This document shows positions 24,866 through 32,109 of a stretch of DNA of 64,000 nt, one piece after another (position 1 is the first letter of the stretch; the number at the start of each line of letters is the position of its first letter). Both the position numbers and the translations under genes were made by a program. A model generated the notes under the pieces. It was not told the origin of the DNA and ran no database searches. It saw nothing but the letters and a program-made list of their open reading frames with translations. The stretch comes from GCA-002050365 sp964237235 (GTDB taxonomy: Bacteria; Acidobacteriota; Blastocatellia; Pyrinomonadales; Pyrinomonadaceae), in the NCBI GenBank assembly GCA_964237235.1, contig CAXSGY010000022.1, positions 18,332 to 82,331 on the forward strand, given 5' to 3'.

Positions 24866-25498
24866 TTACGAAGAACGTCTTTTCTCGTGTCTCGAAGCCG
24901 TCGTATAGGGACGCGCCTTCGCGGTTTTTGCCGATTCTTCGAGTCGTGTCCCGCTCGTTACCGGCAAAGTTCCGGGAACGATTGAATGGCGCGATTCCGC
25001 TTCGTAACTGTCGCGGCGGTCTTTGACCGATTCGTTCATAATCTTTTCCTGCAACATCATAATCGCGTGAATCAACATTTCCGGGCGCGGCGGACAGCCG
25101 GGAATATAAACGTCAACCGGGACGATTTTATCTACCCCTTGAACAATCGCGTAATTGTCGAAAACGCCGCCGCTCGTCGCGCACGCGCCCATCGAGATTA
25201 CCCATTTCGGTTCGGGCATCTGATCGTAAATACGCCGCAGAGCCGGAGCCATCTTTCTCGAAACGCGCCCCGAAACGATCATCACATCGGCTTGTCTGGG
25301 ACTGGCGCGAAAAGTTTCCGCGCCGAAACGCGATAAATCGTTTCTGGCTGAAACGCTGTTCATCATCTCAATCGCGCAGCAAGCCAACCCGAACGTCGCC
25401 GGCCAGAGCGAAGATTTTCGCGCCCAGTTGACCACCGCGTCTAATTTGACGGTAACTACATCCGGCAAAGATTCAAATAAAGTATTTTCTAAACCCAT
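24866..25498 (-). CDS. nuoB: NADH-quinone oxidoreductase subunit B
   Basis: A 210-residue subunit carrying cluster N2. WPATFGLACCAIEMM holds the tandem Cys pair, SMGACATSGGVFDNY the third Cys and VYIPGCPPRPEML the fourth. The C-terminal ~40 residues after the conserved domain are a charged extension (PVTSGTRLEESAKT and a basic end) not needed for the cluster. Confidence 0.97.
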   Translation of the reverse strand: MGLENTLFESLPDVVTVKLDAVVNWARKSSLWPATFGLACCAIEMMNSVSARNDLSRFGAETFRASPRQADVMIVSGRVSRKMAPALRRIYDQMPEPKWVISMGACATSGGVFDNYAIVQGVDKIVPVDVYIPGCPPRPEMLIHAIMMLQEKIMNESVKDRRDSYEAESRHSIVPGTLPVTSGTRLEESAKTAKARPYTTASRHEKRRSS

Positions 25499-25500
25499 AA

Positions 25501-25577
25501 TTTTGATTTTGGATTTTAGATTTTAGATTTCGGATTAGATGCTAAATCTAAAATCCAAAATCTGAAATCTAAAATCA
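25501..25577. repeat. Heptad-unit inverted repeat between nuoA and nuoB
   Basis: GATTTTA 7-mers in the left arm (GGATTTTAGATTTTAGATTT) pair with TAAATCTAAAATCCAAAATC in the right arm. It fills the entire 79-bp spacer. Confidence 0.77.
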
Positions 25578-26066
25578 TTAAGCGGCGCGTTTCATCACTT
25601 CGATGCGCTGGCGTTTTTTATTGACTAATTCGTGCGCTTCGGCGCGGGCTTCGACGCGGGCTTGCACGCCCCAGTCGAACGTGCCTTTTTTCCAAACGTA
25701 AATATACCCGACAATCAGGGTGGCAATAAAAACGATAATTTCGACGAACGCGACGGTGCCGAAGGCGATGCCGCTGATTTTTTCCTCCGCCAACAGGCTC
25801 TTGAAAGCGACGGCGAACGGAATCATAAACAAAACTTCGATGTCGAACAGCAGAAAGATCACGGCGACCGCGTAAAATTTGATCGAAAATCTGTCGCGCG
25901 CCGAACCGACCGGGTCTTTGCCGCATTCATAAGGCATTAATTTAACGGCGGTGCGCTTGCGCGGTCCGATCAGTTGCGTGACTAAAATCTGACTCGCCGC
26001 AAAACCCATCGCCACCAGAAACATCATCGCAATCGGCAGGTAATCGAATAAATTAAAATCAGACAT
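25578..26066 (-). CDS. nuoA: NADH-quinone oxidoreductase subunit A
   Basis: A 162-residue subunit with three membrane helices. The ATG at 26066 is chosen; the frame is open to 26102 but adds a charged leader. KLMPYECGKDPVGSARDRFS and FYAVAVIFLLFDIEVLFMIP are the family signatures. The hydrophilic C-terminus (about 45 residues, rich in Arg/Glu/Ala) is longer than in E. coli. First gene of the nuo locus, with a promoter about 80 bp upstream. Confidence 0.95.
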   Translation of the reverse strand: MSDFNLFDYLPIAMMFLVAMGFAASQILVTQLIGPRKRTAVKLMPYECGKDPVGSARDRFSIKFYAVAVIFLLFDIEVLFMIPFAVAFKSLLAEEKISGIAFGTVAFVEIIVFIATLIVGYIYVWKKGTFDWGVQARVEARAEAHELVNKKRQRIEVMKRAA

Positions 26067-26146
26067 AAAATTTAAAGTCCGTTCGTAAATTTCGGCTGTC
26101 AATAAAGCGCGGAAACAGCGAAAATTCGTGCTAAATTATATTGAGA

Positions 26147-26174
26147 ATTATATCACAAATTAATCGTAAGTGAA
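26147..26174 (-). promoter_or_regulatory. Probable nuo operon promoter
   Basis: On the minus strand TTCACT (26174-26169), a 16-bp spacer and a perfect TATAAT (26152-26147) lie about 80 bp before the nuoA start. A second TATAAT-like box follows at about 26139. No other gene start intervenes. Confidence 0.6.
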
Positions 26175-26366
26175 GAAGGGAAACAGAGTCAAGAGCATTA
26201 GACAGGCGAAAAAAGTTAAATAAATATCATTCGGCGAAAACCTCCGCACGTCGTCCGCGCCGCAAATTTTATTCGTTGACCGTGCGCGAACGGCTGTGTT
26301 AATTTCATATAGGGAATAGTTGCAGAATCTTACGAATTCAGGCTCGCCGATTATTTTACAAACACC

Positions 26367-27260
26367 GTGATTACAGGTTTCAACACAGACATTGATTTTG
26401 AAGGCGTTACTTACCACGTTCAAACCGAGGACAAAGGTTTGGCGACACCGCTGATTTTGTCTCTGGTTTACAATCGCGGCACGATTCTGGCTAGTAAACG
26501 CTCGCCTTATGATGATTTATTAGCCGATTTTGATGAAAAAGTATTAACCGAGCGTCTTCAAAAACAACACAAGCTGATTTGCGCGGCGATCAGAGCCGGT
26601 CGCCTCGAAGATTTGAAGCGAATGACGATCAAGGAATCCGCTTTGCGTCAAAAAGGGTTAATCGCGCAGAAGGAAGTCAAATCGGTCGTTGAAAAAAAAG
26701 AAGAGCCGAAGCCCGAAAACATCGAAGCTCCGACACCGGCTATTTTGCAGGAAAAATTATCGCCGACCGCGCAGCCGCTCAACAATCAAATCGCTTTTGA
26801 CGATAAGCAAGGTAATTCCGGCGAAGCGGTTTGGGATATTCCTTTGAAAATTCTCGACGAATCGGCGATTGAAATCGTCGAGGTCGTCGGCGAGGAAGCG
26901 ATTTTACCCGCCGAAGCGGTCGAAATTATTTCCGATTTGGCGAAGGGCGAAAAGCCGGATAACAAGTTGCGAATTGAGATACTCGATAAAACGTCGTTTC
27001 GCGGCGGCGAGCGCAAAGCGATAAATTTGATGGTGCGGCGCGGTAAACGGAAAATCGGTTTGAGCGGGGCGCAAATTTTAGTGAAAATTATCGGCACGTC
27101 ATTCCGACCTTTAATTTTTCACGCCAAAACCGACACAAGCGGCAAGGCGACGGTTCATTTACAGTTGCCGAATTTCGTCAGCGGGCGCGCCGCGGTCATT
27201 GCCAGGGCAATCAGCGAAGGCGAAGAAGTCGAAATCCGCCGCGCCATCCGCGCCCGCTGA
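26367..27260 (+). CDS. Two-domain hypothetical protein
   Basis: A 297-residue protein starting with GTG. The N-terminal ~95 residues (FNTDIDFEGVTYHVQTEDKG, GTILASKRSPYDDLL) match an uncharacterised domain I have seen in Acidobacteria, where it often precedes variable tails. A low-complexity linker rich in Glu/Pro/Lys (~100-150) follows. The C-terminal ~100 residues look like an Ig-like or carboxypeptidase-regulatory beta domain (GAQILVKIIGTSF, TDTSGKATVHLQLPNF). No signal peptide. It lies upstream of thiS on the same strand; no functional link is visible. Confidence 0.6.
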   Translation: MITGFNTDIDFEGVTYHVQTEDKGLATPLILSLVYNRGTILASKRSPYDDLLADFDEKVLTERLQKQHKLICAAIRAGRLEDLKRMTIKESALRQKGLIAQKEVKSVVEKKEEPKPENIEAPTPAILQEKLSPTAQPLNNQIAFDDKQGNSGEAVWDIPLKILDESAIEIVEVVGEEAILPAEAVEIISDLAKGEKPDNKLRIEILDKTSFRGGERKAINLMVRRGKRKIGLSGAQILVKIIGTSFRPLIFHAKTDTSGKATVHLQLPNFVSGRAAVIARAISEGEEVEIRRAIRAR

Positions 27261-27277
27261 AATTAAAAAACCGAACT

Positions 27278-27478
27278 ATGCAAATCACGCTCAACGGAGA
27301 AATCAAACAACTCAACCGAGAGATAAATCTCGCCGAACTGCTCGAATATTTTTCGCTGCCCGCCGAACGCATTGCGATTGAATTAAATAAACAAGTCGTC
27401 CGCAAAAAAGACTGGACGACAATTAAAATCAACAACGCGGACCGAATCGAAGTCATCCATTTCGTCGGCGGCGGATAA
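27278..27478 (+). CDS. thiS: Sulfur carrier protein ThiS
   Basis: A 66-residue ubiquitin-like protein ending in FVGGG, so the Gly-Gly end for thiocarboxylation is present with one extra Gly before the stop. QITLNGEIKQLN and RIAIELNKQVVRKKDW are typical. It carries the sulfur used by ThiG in thiazole synthesis. It lies 17 bp after the upstream gene and one hairpin-filled spacer before thiG. Confidence 0.93.
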   Translation: MQITLNGEIKQLNREINLAELLEYFSLPAERIAIELNKQVVRKKDWTTIKINNADRIEVIHFVGGG

Positions 27479-27482
27479 ATCA

Positions 27483-27616
27483 ATTGCGAATTGCAAATTA
27501 CGAATTACGAAAAGCGGATTGAAACGAAATTTCAGTCCGCATTTCTTTTGCGCGGTTTTTTGCTAACATTAGAAGATATAAAATTCGTAATTCGTAATTT
27601 GAAATTCGTAATTGAA
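27483..27616. repeat. Heptad-unit inverted repeat between thiS and thiG
   Basis: The left arm has ATTGCGA/ATTGCAA/ATTACGA 7-mers (27483-27512), the right arm TTCGTAATTCGTAATTTGAA (27584 onward). The ~70-bp loop is larger than in the other elements. Confidence 0.7.
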
Positions 27617-27619
27617 ACT

Positions 27620-28390
27620 ATGTCTGATTTATTTGAACTCGCCGGAAAAACCTTCGCGTCGCGGCTGATTATCGGCACGGGAAAATATCGTTCGTTCGAT
27701 GAAATGCGGGCGGCGCACGCGGCTTCGGGCGCGGAGATGGTCACGGTCGCGGTCAACCGTGTTCCGCTTGACCGCGCGACCGAATCTTTTCTCGATTATC
27801 TCGATCCGAAAATGCAGATCTTGCCGAACACCGCCGGTTGTTTCGATGCCGAACACGCCATTCGCACGGCGCGTCTGGCGCGGGAAGCTCTCGAAACCGA
27901 TTGGATTAAGCTCGAAGTCATCGGCGATAAAACGACGCTTTTGCCCGACAACGAACAAACGCTCGAAGCCGCGAAAATTCTCGTTCGAGAAGGCTTTATC
28001 GTGATGCCTTATTTCAGCGACGATTTGATTATGGCGAAAAAATTATTGGACATCGGCTGTCCGTGCGTGATGCCGCTTGCCGCGCCGATTGGTTCCGGTT
28101 TGGGCGTGCAGAATCCGGCGAATTTAAAAATTATGCGCGAACAGTTGCCCGATGCCGTAATCATCGTTGATGCCGGAGTCGGCGTACCGTCGGACGCGGC
28201 GATTGCGATGGAACTCGGCGCGGACGCTATTTTGATGAACACGGCGATTGCCGAAGCGCGCAATTCCGAACAGATGGCGACCGCGATGAATTACGCCGTC
28301 AAAGCCGGACGTTTGGCGTATCTTTCAGGCAGAATGCCGAAAAGATTGTATGCGAGCGCGTCCAGCCCGCTTGAAGGCGCGATCAAATAA
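27620..28390 (+). CDS. thiG: Thiazole synthase ThiG
   Basis: A 256-residue TIM-barrel enzyme making the thiazole phosphate of thiamine from deoxyxylulose phosphate, dehydroglycine and ThiS-thiocarboxylate. The ATG at 27620 is chosen; an open extension to 27491 only reads through the repeat. FASRLIIGTGKYRSFDEM, the Schiff-base Lys in DWIKLEVIGD, PLAAPIGSGLGVQNP and VDAGVGVPSDAAIAMELGAD are intact. The other thi genes are not in this window. Confidence 0.96.
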   Translation: MSDLFELAGKTFASRLIIGTGKYRSFDEMRAAHAASGAEMVTVAVNRVPLDRATESFLDYLDPKMQILPNTAGCFDAEHAIRTARLAREALETDWIKLEVIGDKTTLLPDNEQTLEAAKILVREGFIVMPYFSDDLIMAKKLLDIGCPCVMPLAAPIGSGLGVQNPANLKIMREQLPDAVIIVDAGVGVPSDAAIAMELGADAILMNTAIAEARNSEQMATAMNYAVKAGRLAYLSGRMPKRLYASASSPLEGAIK

Positions 28391-28413
28391 AAAGGATTTT
28401 TGGTAAAAAAGCA

Positions 28414-28444
28414 GCTCGCTTCGTCGCATTTTGACGAAGCGAGC
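28414..28444. repeat. 12-bp perfect hairpin after thiG
   Basis: GCTCGCTTCGTC and GACGAAGCGAGC pair perfectly with a 7-base loop, 24 bp after the thiG stop. No T-run follows, so it may be an RNA stabiliser or a weak terminator rather than a classical one. Confidence 0.55.
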
Positions 28445-28483
28445 CGTGCAAACGCTGCTCGCAGCCGAAGAATGTTTTGATGA

Positions 28484-28855
28484 ATGAGATTTATTAAAGC
28501 GATTGTCGTTGTATTTGTCGTTGTATTTGGCATTATTGCTTGCTCCGGCGACGGCGCGCGGCATAACGAATTCGTCATCGCCGACAGCAAATCGTACGAA
28601 GCGTCTCTGTTTCGTCAAAACTGCGCGATTTGTCACGGACAAGAAGCGAACGGTAAGGAAACGGACGGCAAACTGATTCCATCTTTGAGATACGGCGAAG
28701 CGGCGACTCTGAGCGATGAACAAATTTATCTGCAAATCAAGGAAGGCAAACTGCCGATGCCTGCGTTCAAAAATCAATTGACCGAAGAAGAAATTCAAAA
28801 AATGGTAAAATTCGTTAGGCGTGATTTGCAAGGAAAGCGGGAAACGGAAAAGTGA
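28484..28855 (+). CDS. c-type cytochrome lipoprotein
   Basis: A 123-residue membrane-anchored monohaem cytochrome. Residues 1-20 are a lipoprotein signal ending in GIIAC. The haem site is CAICH (residues ~47-51) within RQNCAICHGQEANG, and the distal Met ligand is probably in LPMPAFKNQLTEEEIQ, the usual pattern for small cytochrome c domains. Its partner oxidase or dehydrogenase is not nearby. It overlaps the next gene by 4 bp. Confidence 0.88.
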   Translation: MRFIKAIVVVFVVVFGIIACSGDGARHNEFVIADSKSYEASLFRQNCAICHGQEANGKETDGKLIPSLRYGEAATLSDEQIYLQIKEGKLPMPAFKNQLTEEEIQKMVKFVRRDLQGKRETEK

Positions 28856-29205
28856 AAATGAACGATGAAAAATATCCTTATCAAATACAGTGGGAGGATT
28901 ATAAACTCCGGGAGAAAATATATTGGGGAATTTTCTTAGCGTATATTCCAGGCTTTTTTTTACTAGCAATTTTACTACATTATATTTTTAAGCCTACTAA
29001 CATCGGAAATGGTGACAAAGGTCTAATAAGTTTTTTAATTTATGGAATTATATGGGGCATTGCAGGTTACAGATTATATTTCTGGAAATGTCCGAAATGT
29101 AATAAACCTTATCTCAAAAATTTTATGAATTATTTTTCAAGAAGCAATTGTTCAAACTGCGGCTTAACAAAATATAAAGGCTCCACTTTTTGCAGACTAA
29201 AATAA
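28852..29205 (+). CDS. Membrane protein with C-terminal zinc ribbon
   Basis: A 117-residue protein with two membrane segments (about 25-47 and 60-80) and a C-terminal four-cysteine knuckle pair, CPKCNKPY and CSNCGLTKY, the pattern of a treble-clef or zinc-ribbon domain. The local DNA is more AT-rich than its neighbours and the protein is rich in Ile/Phe/Tyr/Lys, so recent acquisition is possible. Function unknown. Confidence 0.65.
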   Translation: MKMNDEKYPYQIQWEDYKLREKIYWGIFLAYIPGFFLLAILLHYIFKPTNIGNGDKGLISFLIYGIIWGIAGYRLYFWKCPKCNKPYLKNFMNYFSRSNCSNCGLTKYKGSTFCRLK

Positions 29206-30108
29206 ATGAAAATTTTAATTTCGGGCGCGAGCGGCTTGGTCGGAACGCATTTGATTCCGACGTTAAGGGCGAAAGGACACGAAGTTTACAAGCTCGTCAG
29301 AAAATCGCCGAAAGCGACGGACGAAATCGAATGGGATGCGGAAAATGGATTCAGCGAAATTGAACAGGCGAAGCTCGAACGTTTCGATGCGGCGATTCAT
29401 TTGGCGGGCGACAATGTCGCGTCTGAAAATTGGTCGGCGGAAAAAAAACGAAAAATAAAGGAAAGCCGCACCGTCGGAACGAGAGTTTTAGTTGACGCTT
29501 TGCGAAAAACCGAAAATCCGCCCAAAACTTTTATTTCCGCGTCGGCAATCGGTTTTTACGGCGACAGGAAAAATGAAAAAATAACCGAAACGAGCGCGAA
29601 GGGCGAAGGATTTTTCCCCGAAGTTTGTTCCGGGTGGGAAGCCGAATCGCAAAAGGCGGGCGATTTCGGCGCGCGCGTCGTCAATCCGCGCATCGGCGTT
29701 GTGTTGGCGAAGGACGGCGGCGCGCTTGAGAAAATGCTCACGCCGTTCAAGTTGGGTCTCGGCGGCGTGATCGGTTCGGGCAAACAATATTTGTCCTGGA
29801 TCGCGCTCGACGATTTGATAAAAATTTTTCACTTTATCCTGGAAAATGAAAATTTCAGCGGCGCAGTCAACGCCGTCGCGCCGAACGCCGCGACGAACGA
29901 AGAATTTACAAAAACGCTCGGCAAAGTTATCAGTCGTCCGACGATTATTCCGATTCCCGAATTTGCGATTAAACTTTTATTCGGCGAAATGGGCGAAACC
30001 ACGGTTTTGCAGGGCGCGAATGTCTATCCGCAAAGACTGATAGACGCGGATTTTAAGTTTGAATATCCGACGCTCGAGGCGGCTTTAAAGCACGTTTTGA
30101 ATCAGTAA
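29206..30108 (+). CDS. TIGR01777-family NAD-dependent epimerase/dehydratase
   Basis: A 300-residue short-chain dehydrogenase-like protein of the YfcH/SulA family. ILISGASGLVGTHLIPTLRA is the nucleotide-binding loop, FDAAIHLAGDNVASENWS and FISASAIGFYGDR carry the family signature, and PRIGVVLAKDGGALEKML is typical of the C-terminal part. The substrate is not established for the family. It starts directly after the stop of the previous gene. Confidence 0.9.
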   Translation: MKILISGASGLVGTHLIPTLRAKGHEVYKLVRKSPKATDEIEWDAENGFSEIEQAKLERFDAAIHLAGDNVASENWSAEKKRKIKESRTVGTRVLVDALRKTENPPKTFISASAIGFYGDRKNEKITETSAKGEGFFPEVCSGWEAESQKAGDFGARVVNPRIGVVLAKDGGALEKMLTPFKLGLGGVIGSGKQYLSWIALDDLIKIFHFILENENFSGAVNAVAPNAATNEEFTKTLGKVISRPTIIPIPEFAIKLLFGEMGETTVLQGANVYPQRLIDADFKFEYPTLEAALKHVLNQ

Positions 30109-30130
30109 GCCGAAGGATTTTACTCGCTCC

Positions 30131-30209
30131 ATAGATAACAGTTGATATTGAAGAGCGAATAGTTTCAGCGCACCGAACTATTCGCTCTTCAATATCAACT
30201 GTTATCTAT
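30131..30209. repeat. Perfect 34-bp inverted repeat
   Basis: 30131-30164 and 30176-30209 are exact reverse complements with an 11-base loop, lying between the epimerase gene and the first polysaccharide-locus glycosyltransferase. It is AT-rich and followed by AAAAATTGG. It is longer and more perfect than ordinary terminators and has no 7-bp unit structure. Confidence 0.85.
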
Positions 30210-30301
30210 AAAAATTGGTAATCTTCGATTTTATTATTTTGGAATATTCGCTCGATTAAATCTTAAAACTCTCTTTGCGCTTCACGGCAAATAATTGTTC
30301 G

Positions 30302-31423
30302 ATGAAAAAAAACGTCCTTCAAATCACCGGCAGCTTTCATCAAGGCGGCTCGGAACGCCAAGCCTTACAGCTCGCCAAACTTTTGCGCGAAGATGATTCG
30401 TTTAATGTTTTTCTCGCCGCTTTGACAAGCGAAGGAGTTTTAAAAGCCGAAGCCGAGCGCGCCGGTTTTACGGACATTCCCGAATTTCGCTTGCGTTCGT
30501 TTTACGATTTGAATTTTCTCAAACAATTAAAACGCTGCGCGAAATTTATCAAAGAAAATCGAATTGAAATCGTTCAAACACACGATTTTTACACGAATAT
30601 TTTCGGCATTTCGGCGGCGCGTCTTGCGGGCGTTTCTTTGAAAATCGCCTCGAAACGCGAAACGTCGGGAATGAAAAGCCGGACACAGGAACAAATCGAA
30701 AGAAATATTTTTAAAATCGCCGACGCGATTGTCGTTAATTCCGAAGCGGTCGAAAAATATCTGATTGACGCGGGCGTTTCCGCCAAAAAAATCAATGTCG
30801 TTTACAACGGTTTGGATTTGGAAAGGCTGGAGCCGAAGGAAACGAACCGCCGCCGAATCTGTGAAATATTGAATTTGCCTGTAAATGAAGATTTAAAATT
30901 CATCACGCTCGTCGCTAATTTGAGACATCCGGTTAAAAATCAGCCGATGTTTCTGCGCGCGGCAAAAATCGTCGCCGCAAAATTTTCCGAAGCGCGATTT
31001 GTGCTGGCAGGCGAAGGCGAATTAAAAGCGGATTTGGAAACGCTGGCGCGTGAAATGAACATCGCTGAAAAAACGCATTTTATCGGGCGTTGTGCCATTG
31101 TCCCGGAATTGCTTTCAATATCTTACGCGGGCATTTTGACTTCGTTCGCCGAAGGTTTTTCCAATTCGATTTTGGAATATATGGCGGCTAATTTGCCAAT
31201 CGTCGCCACGAACGTCGGCGGCGCGGGCGAAGCGATCATCGAGAACGAAACCGGATTTATCGTCGAATCGGACGACGATAAATCTCTGGCGAAACGCTTA
31301 ATCGAACTTTTGGAAAATCCCGAAAAAGCAAAGCAATTCGGCAGGAAAGGAAGAGAAATCGTCGAAGAAAAATTTTCGTGCGAAATGCAGCTCCGGCGGA
31401 CGTTAGAGCTTTATCAGCGATGA
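30302..31423 (+). CDS. Glycosyltransferase, GT4-like
   Basis: A 373-residue GT-B fold enzyme; the ATG at 30302 is preferred to an upstream one at 30275. The N-terminal domain has VLQITGSFHQGGSERQALQL (GGSE acceptor loop). The C-terminal domain has NVVYNGLDLERL and EGFSNSILEYMAANLPIVAT, the E-x7-E sugar-nucleotide motif. It would transfer a sugar from a nucleotide donor at the inner membrane. It opens the + strand polysaccharide gene group. Confidence 0.9.
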   Translation: MKKNVLQITGSFHQGGSERQALQLAKLLREDDSFNVFLAALTSEGVLKAEAERAGFTDIPEFRLRSFYDLNFLKQLKRCAKFIKENRIEIVQTHDFYTNIFGISAARLAGVSLKIASKRETSGMKSRTQEQIERNIFKIADAIVVNSEAVEKYLIDAGVSAKKINVVYNGLDLERLEPKETNRRRICEILNLPVNEDLKFITLVANLRHPVKNQPMFLRAAKIVAAKFSEARFVLAGEGELKADLETLAREMNIAEKTHFIGRCAIVPELLSISYAGILTSFAEGFSNSILEYMAANLPIVATNVGGAGEAIIENETGFIVESDDDKSLAKRLIELLENPEKAKQFGRKGREIVEEKFSCEMQLRRTLELYQR

Positions 31424-31884
31424 TTTTGGAAGAACGCGGAGCAAACATCAGCCTTTAGCAACGAATCAACTGCGTCAATCTGAGAATAATCGGGATATTT
31501 TTCCTTGATTTGTTTTAGCAGTAGGCAGCCGCCAACAGGAGATTTGATCTTTTTTTCGGAGAATCTTTTAAGGTAATACAATGAAATTTTATAAAGTTGA
31601 TCGGCTCTTTCCTCTTGTAAAACCTTTAAATAACTTTTTAGCTCGGACTGCGAAGTTAAATCGGGACAATTGTTTAAAATCAACATTAAATCTTTTTCCG
31701 CTCTGCTGTGTATTTCAGTATTTTCCCAGCGTCTTGCAAATGAATCTTTCGCGCTGTTAACAAATTCTTTGCTGCAAATATCGAGATTATTTTTTGAATT
31801 TACCGAAACGGATTGGGTTTGCTCGAATATAATTTGCGGAATGAAAACTATGCAAAAAGTGAAAATTAAAATCAATAATTTCAT
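31414..31884 (-). CDS. Exported hypothetical protein, TPR/BamD-like
   Basis: A 156-residue protein with a signal peptide (MKLLILIFTFCIVFIPQIIF). The mature region is helical with CPDLTSQSELKSYLKVLQEE and GGCLLLKQIKEKYPDYSQID, reminiscent of tetratricopeptide-like repeats of outer-membrane assembly lipoproteins, but no lipobox is present. It runs opposite to its neighbours and its end overlaps the 3' end of the glycosyltransferase gene by 10 bp. Function uncertain. Confidence 0.6.
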   Translation of the reverse strand: MKLLILIFTFCIVFIPQIIFEQTQSVSVNSKNNLDICSKEFVNSAKDSFARRWENTEIHSRAEKDLMLILNNCPDLTSQSELKSYLKVLQEERADQLYKISLYYLKRFSEKKIKSPVGGCLLLKQIKEKYPDYSQIDAVDSLLKADVCSAFFQNHR

Positions 31885-32109
31885 AAATCAAAATTTAACT
31901 TGATTTCAGAAGCAAAATTTATTCGTCAAAACTATAAATGCCTAATTAATCTACCGCTGCAATATTAAAACAGATGCAAATTATTGACAAAAAAACATCG
32001 TTCGTGAAATCATAAAAACAGTTAGCGCAGACCACGCACACCTGCCTTTTAACTCTTATATAGCTTCATTTATCTTAATTAATCCGAAATTATTTACATT
32101 TTAAAAATT

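Noticed and set aside
26160..26423. 87-codon minus-strand frame upstream of nuoA
   Set aside because: It overlaps the nuo promoter and the start of the divergent gene and has no convincing protein character.
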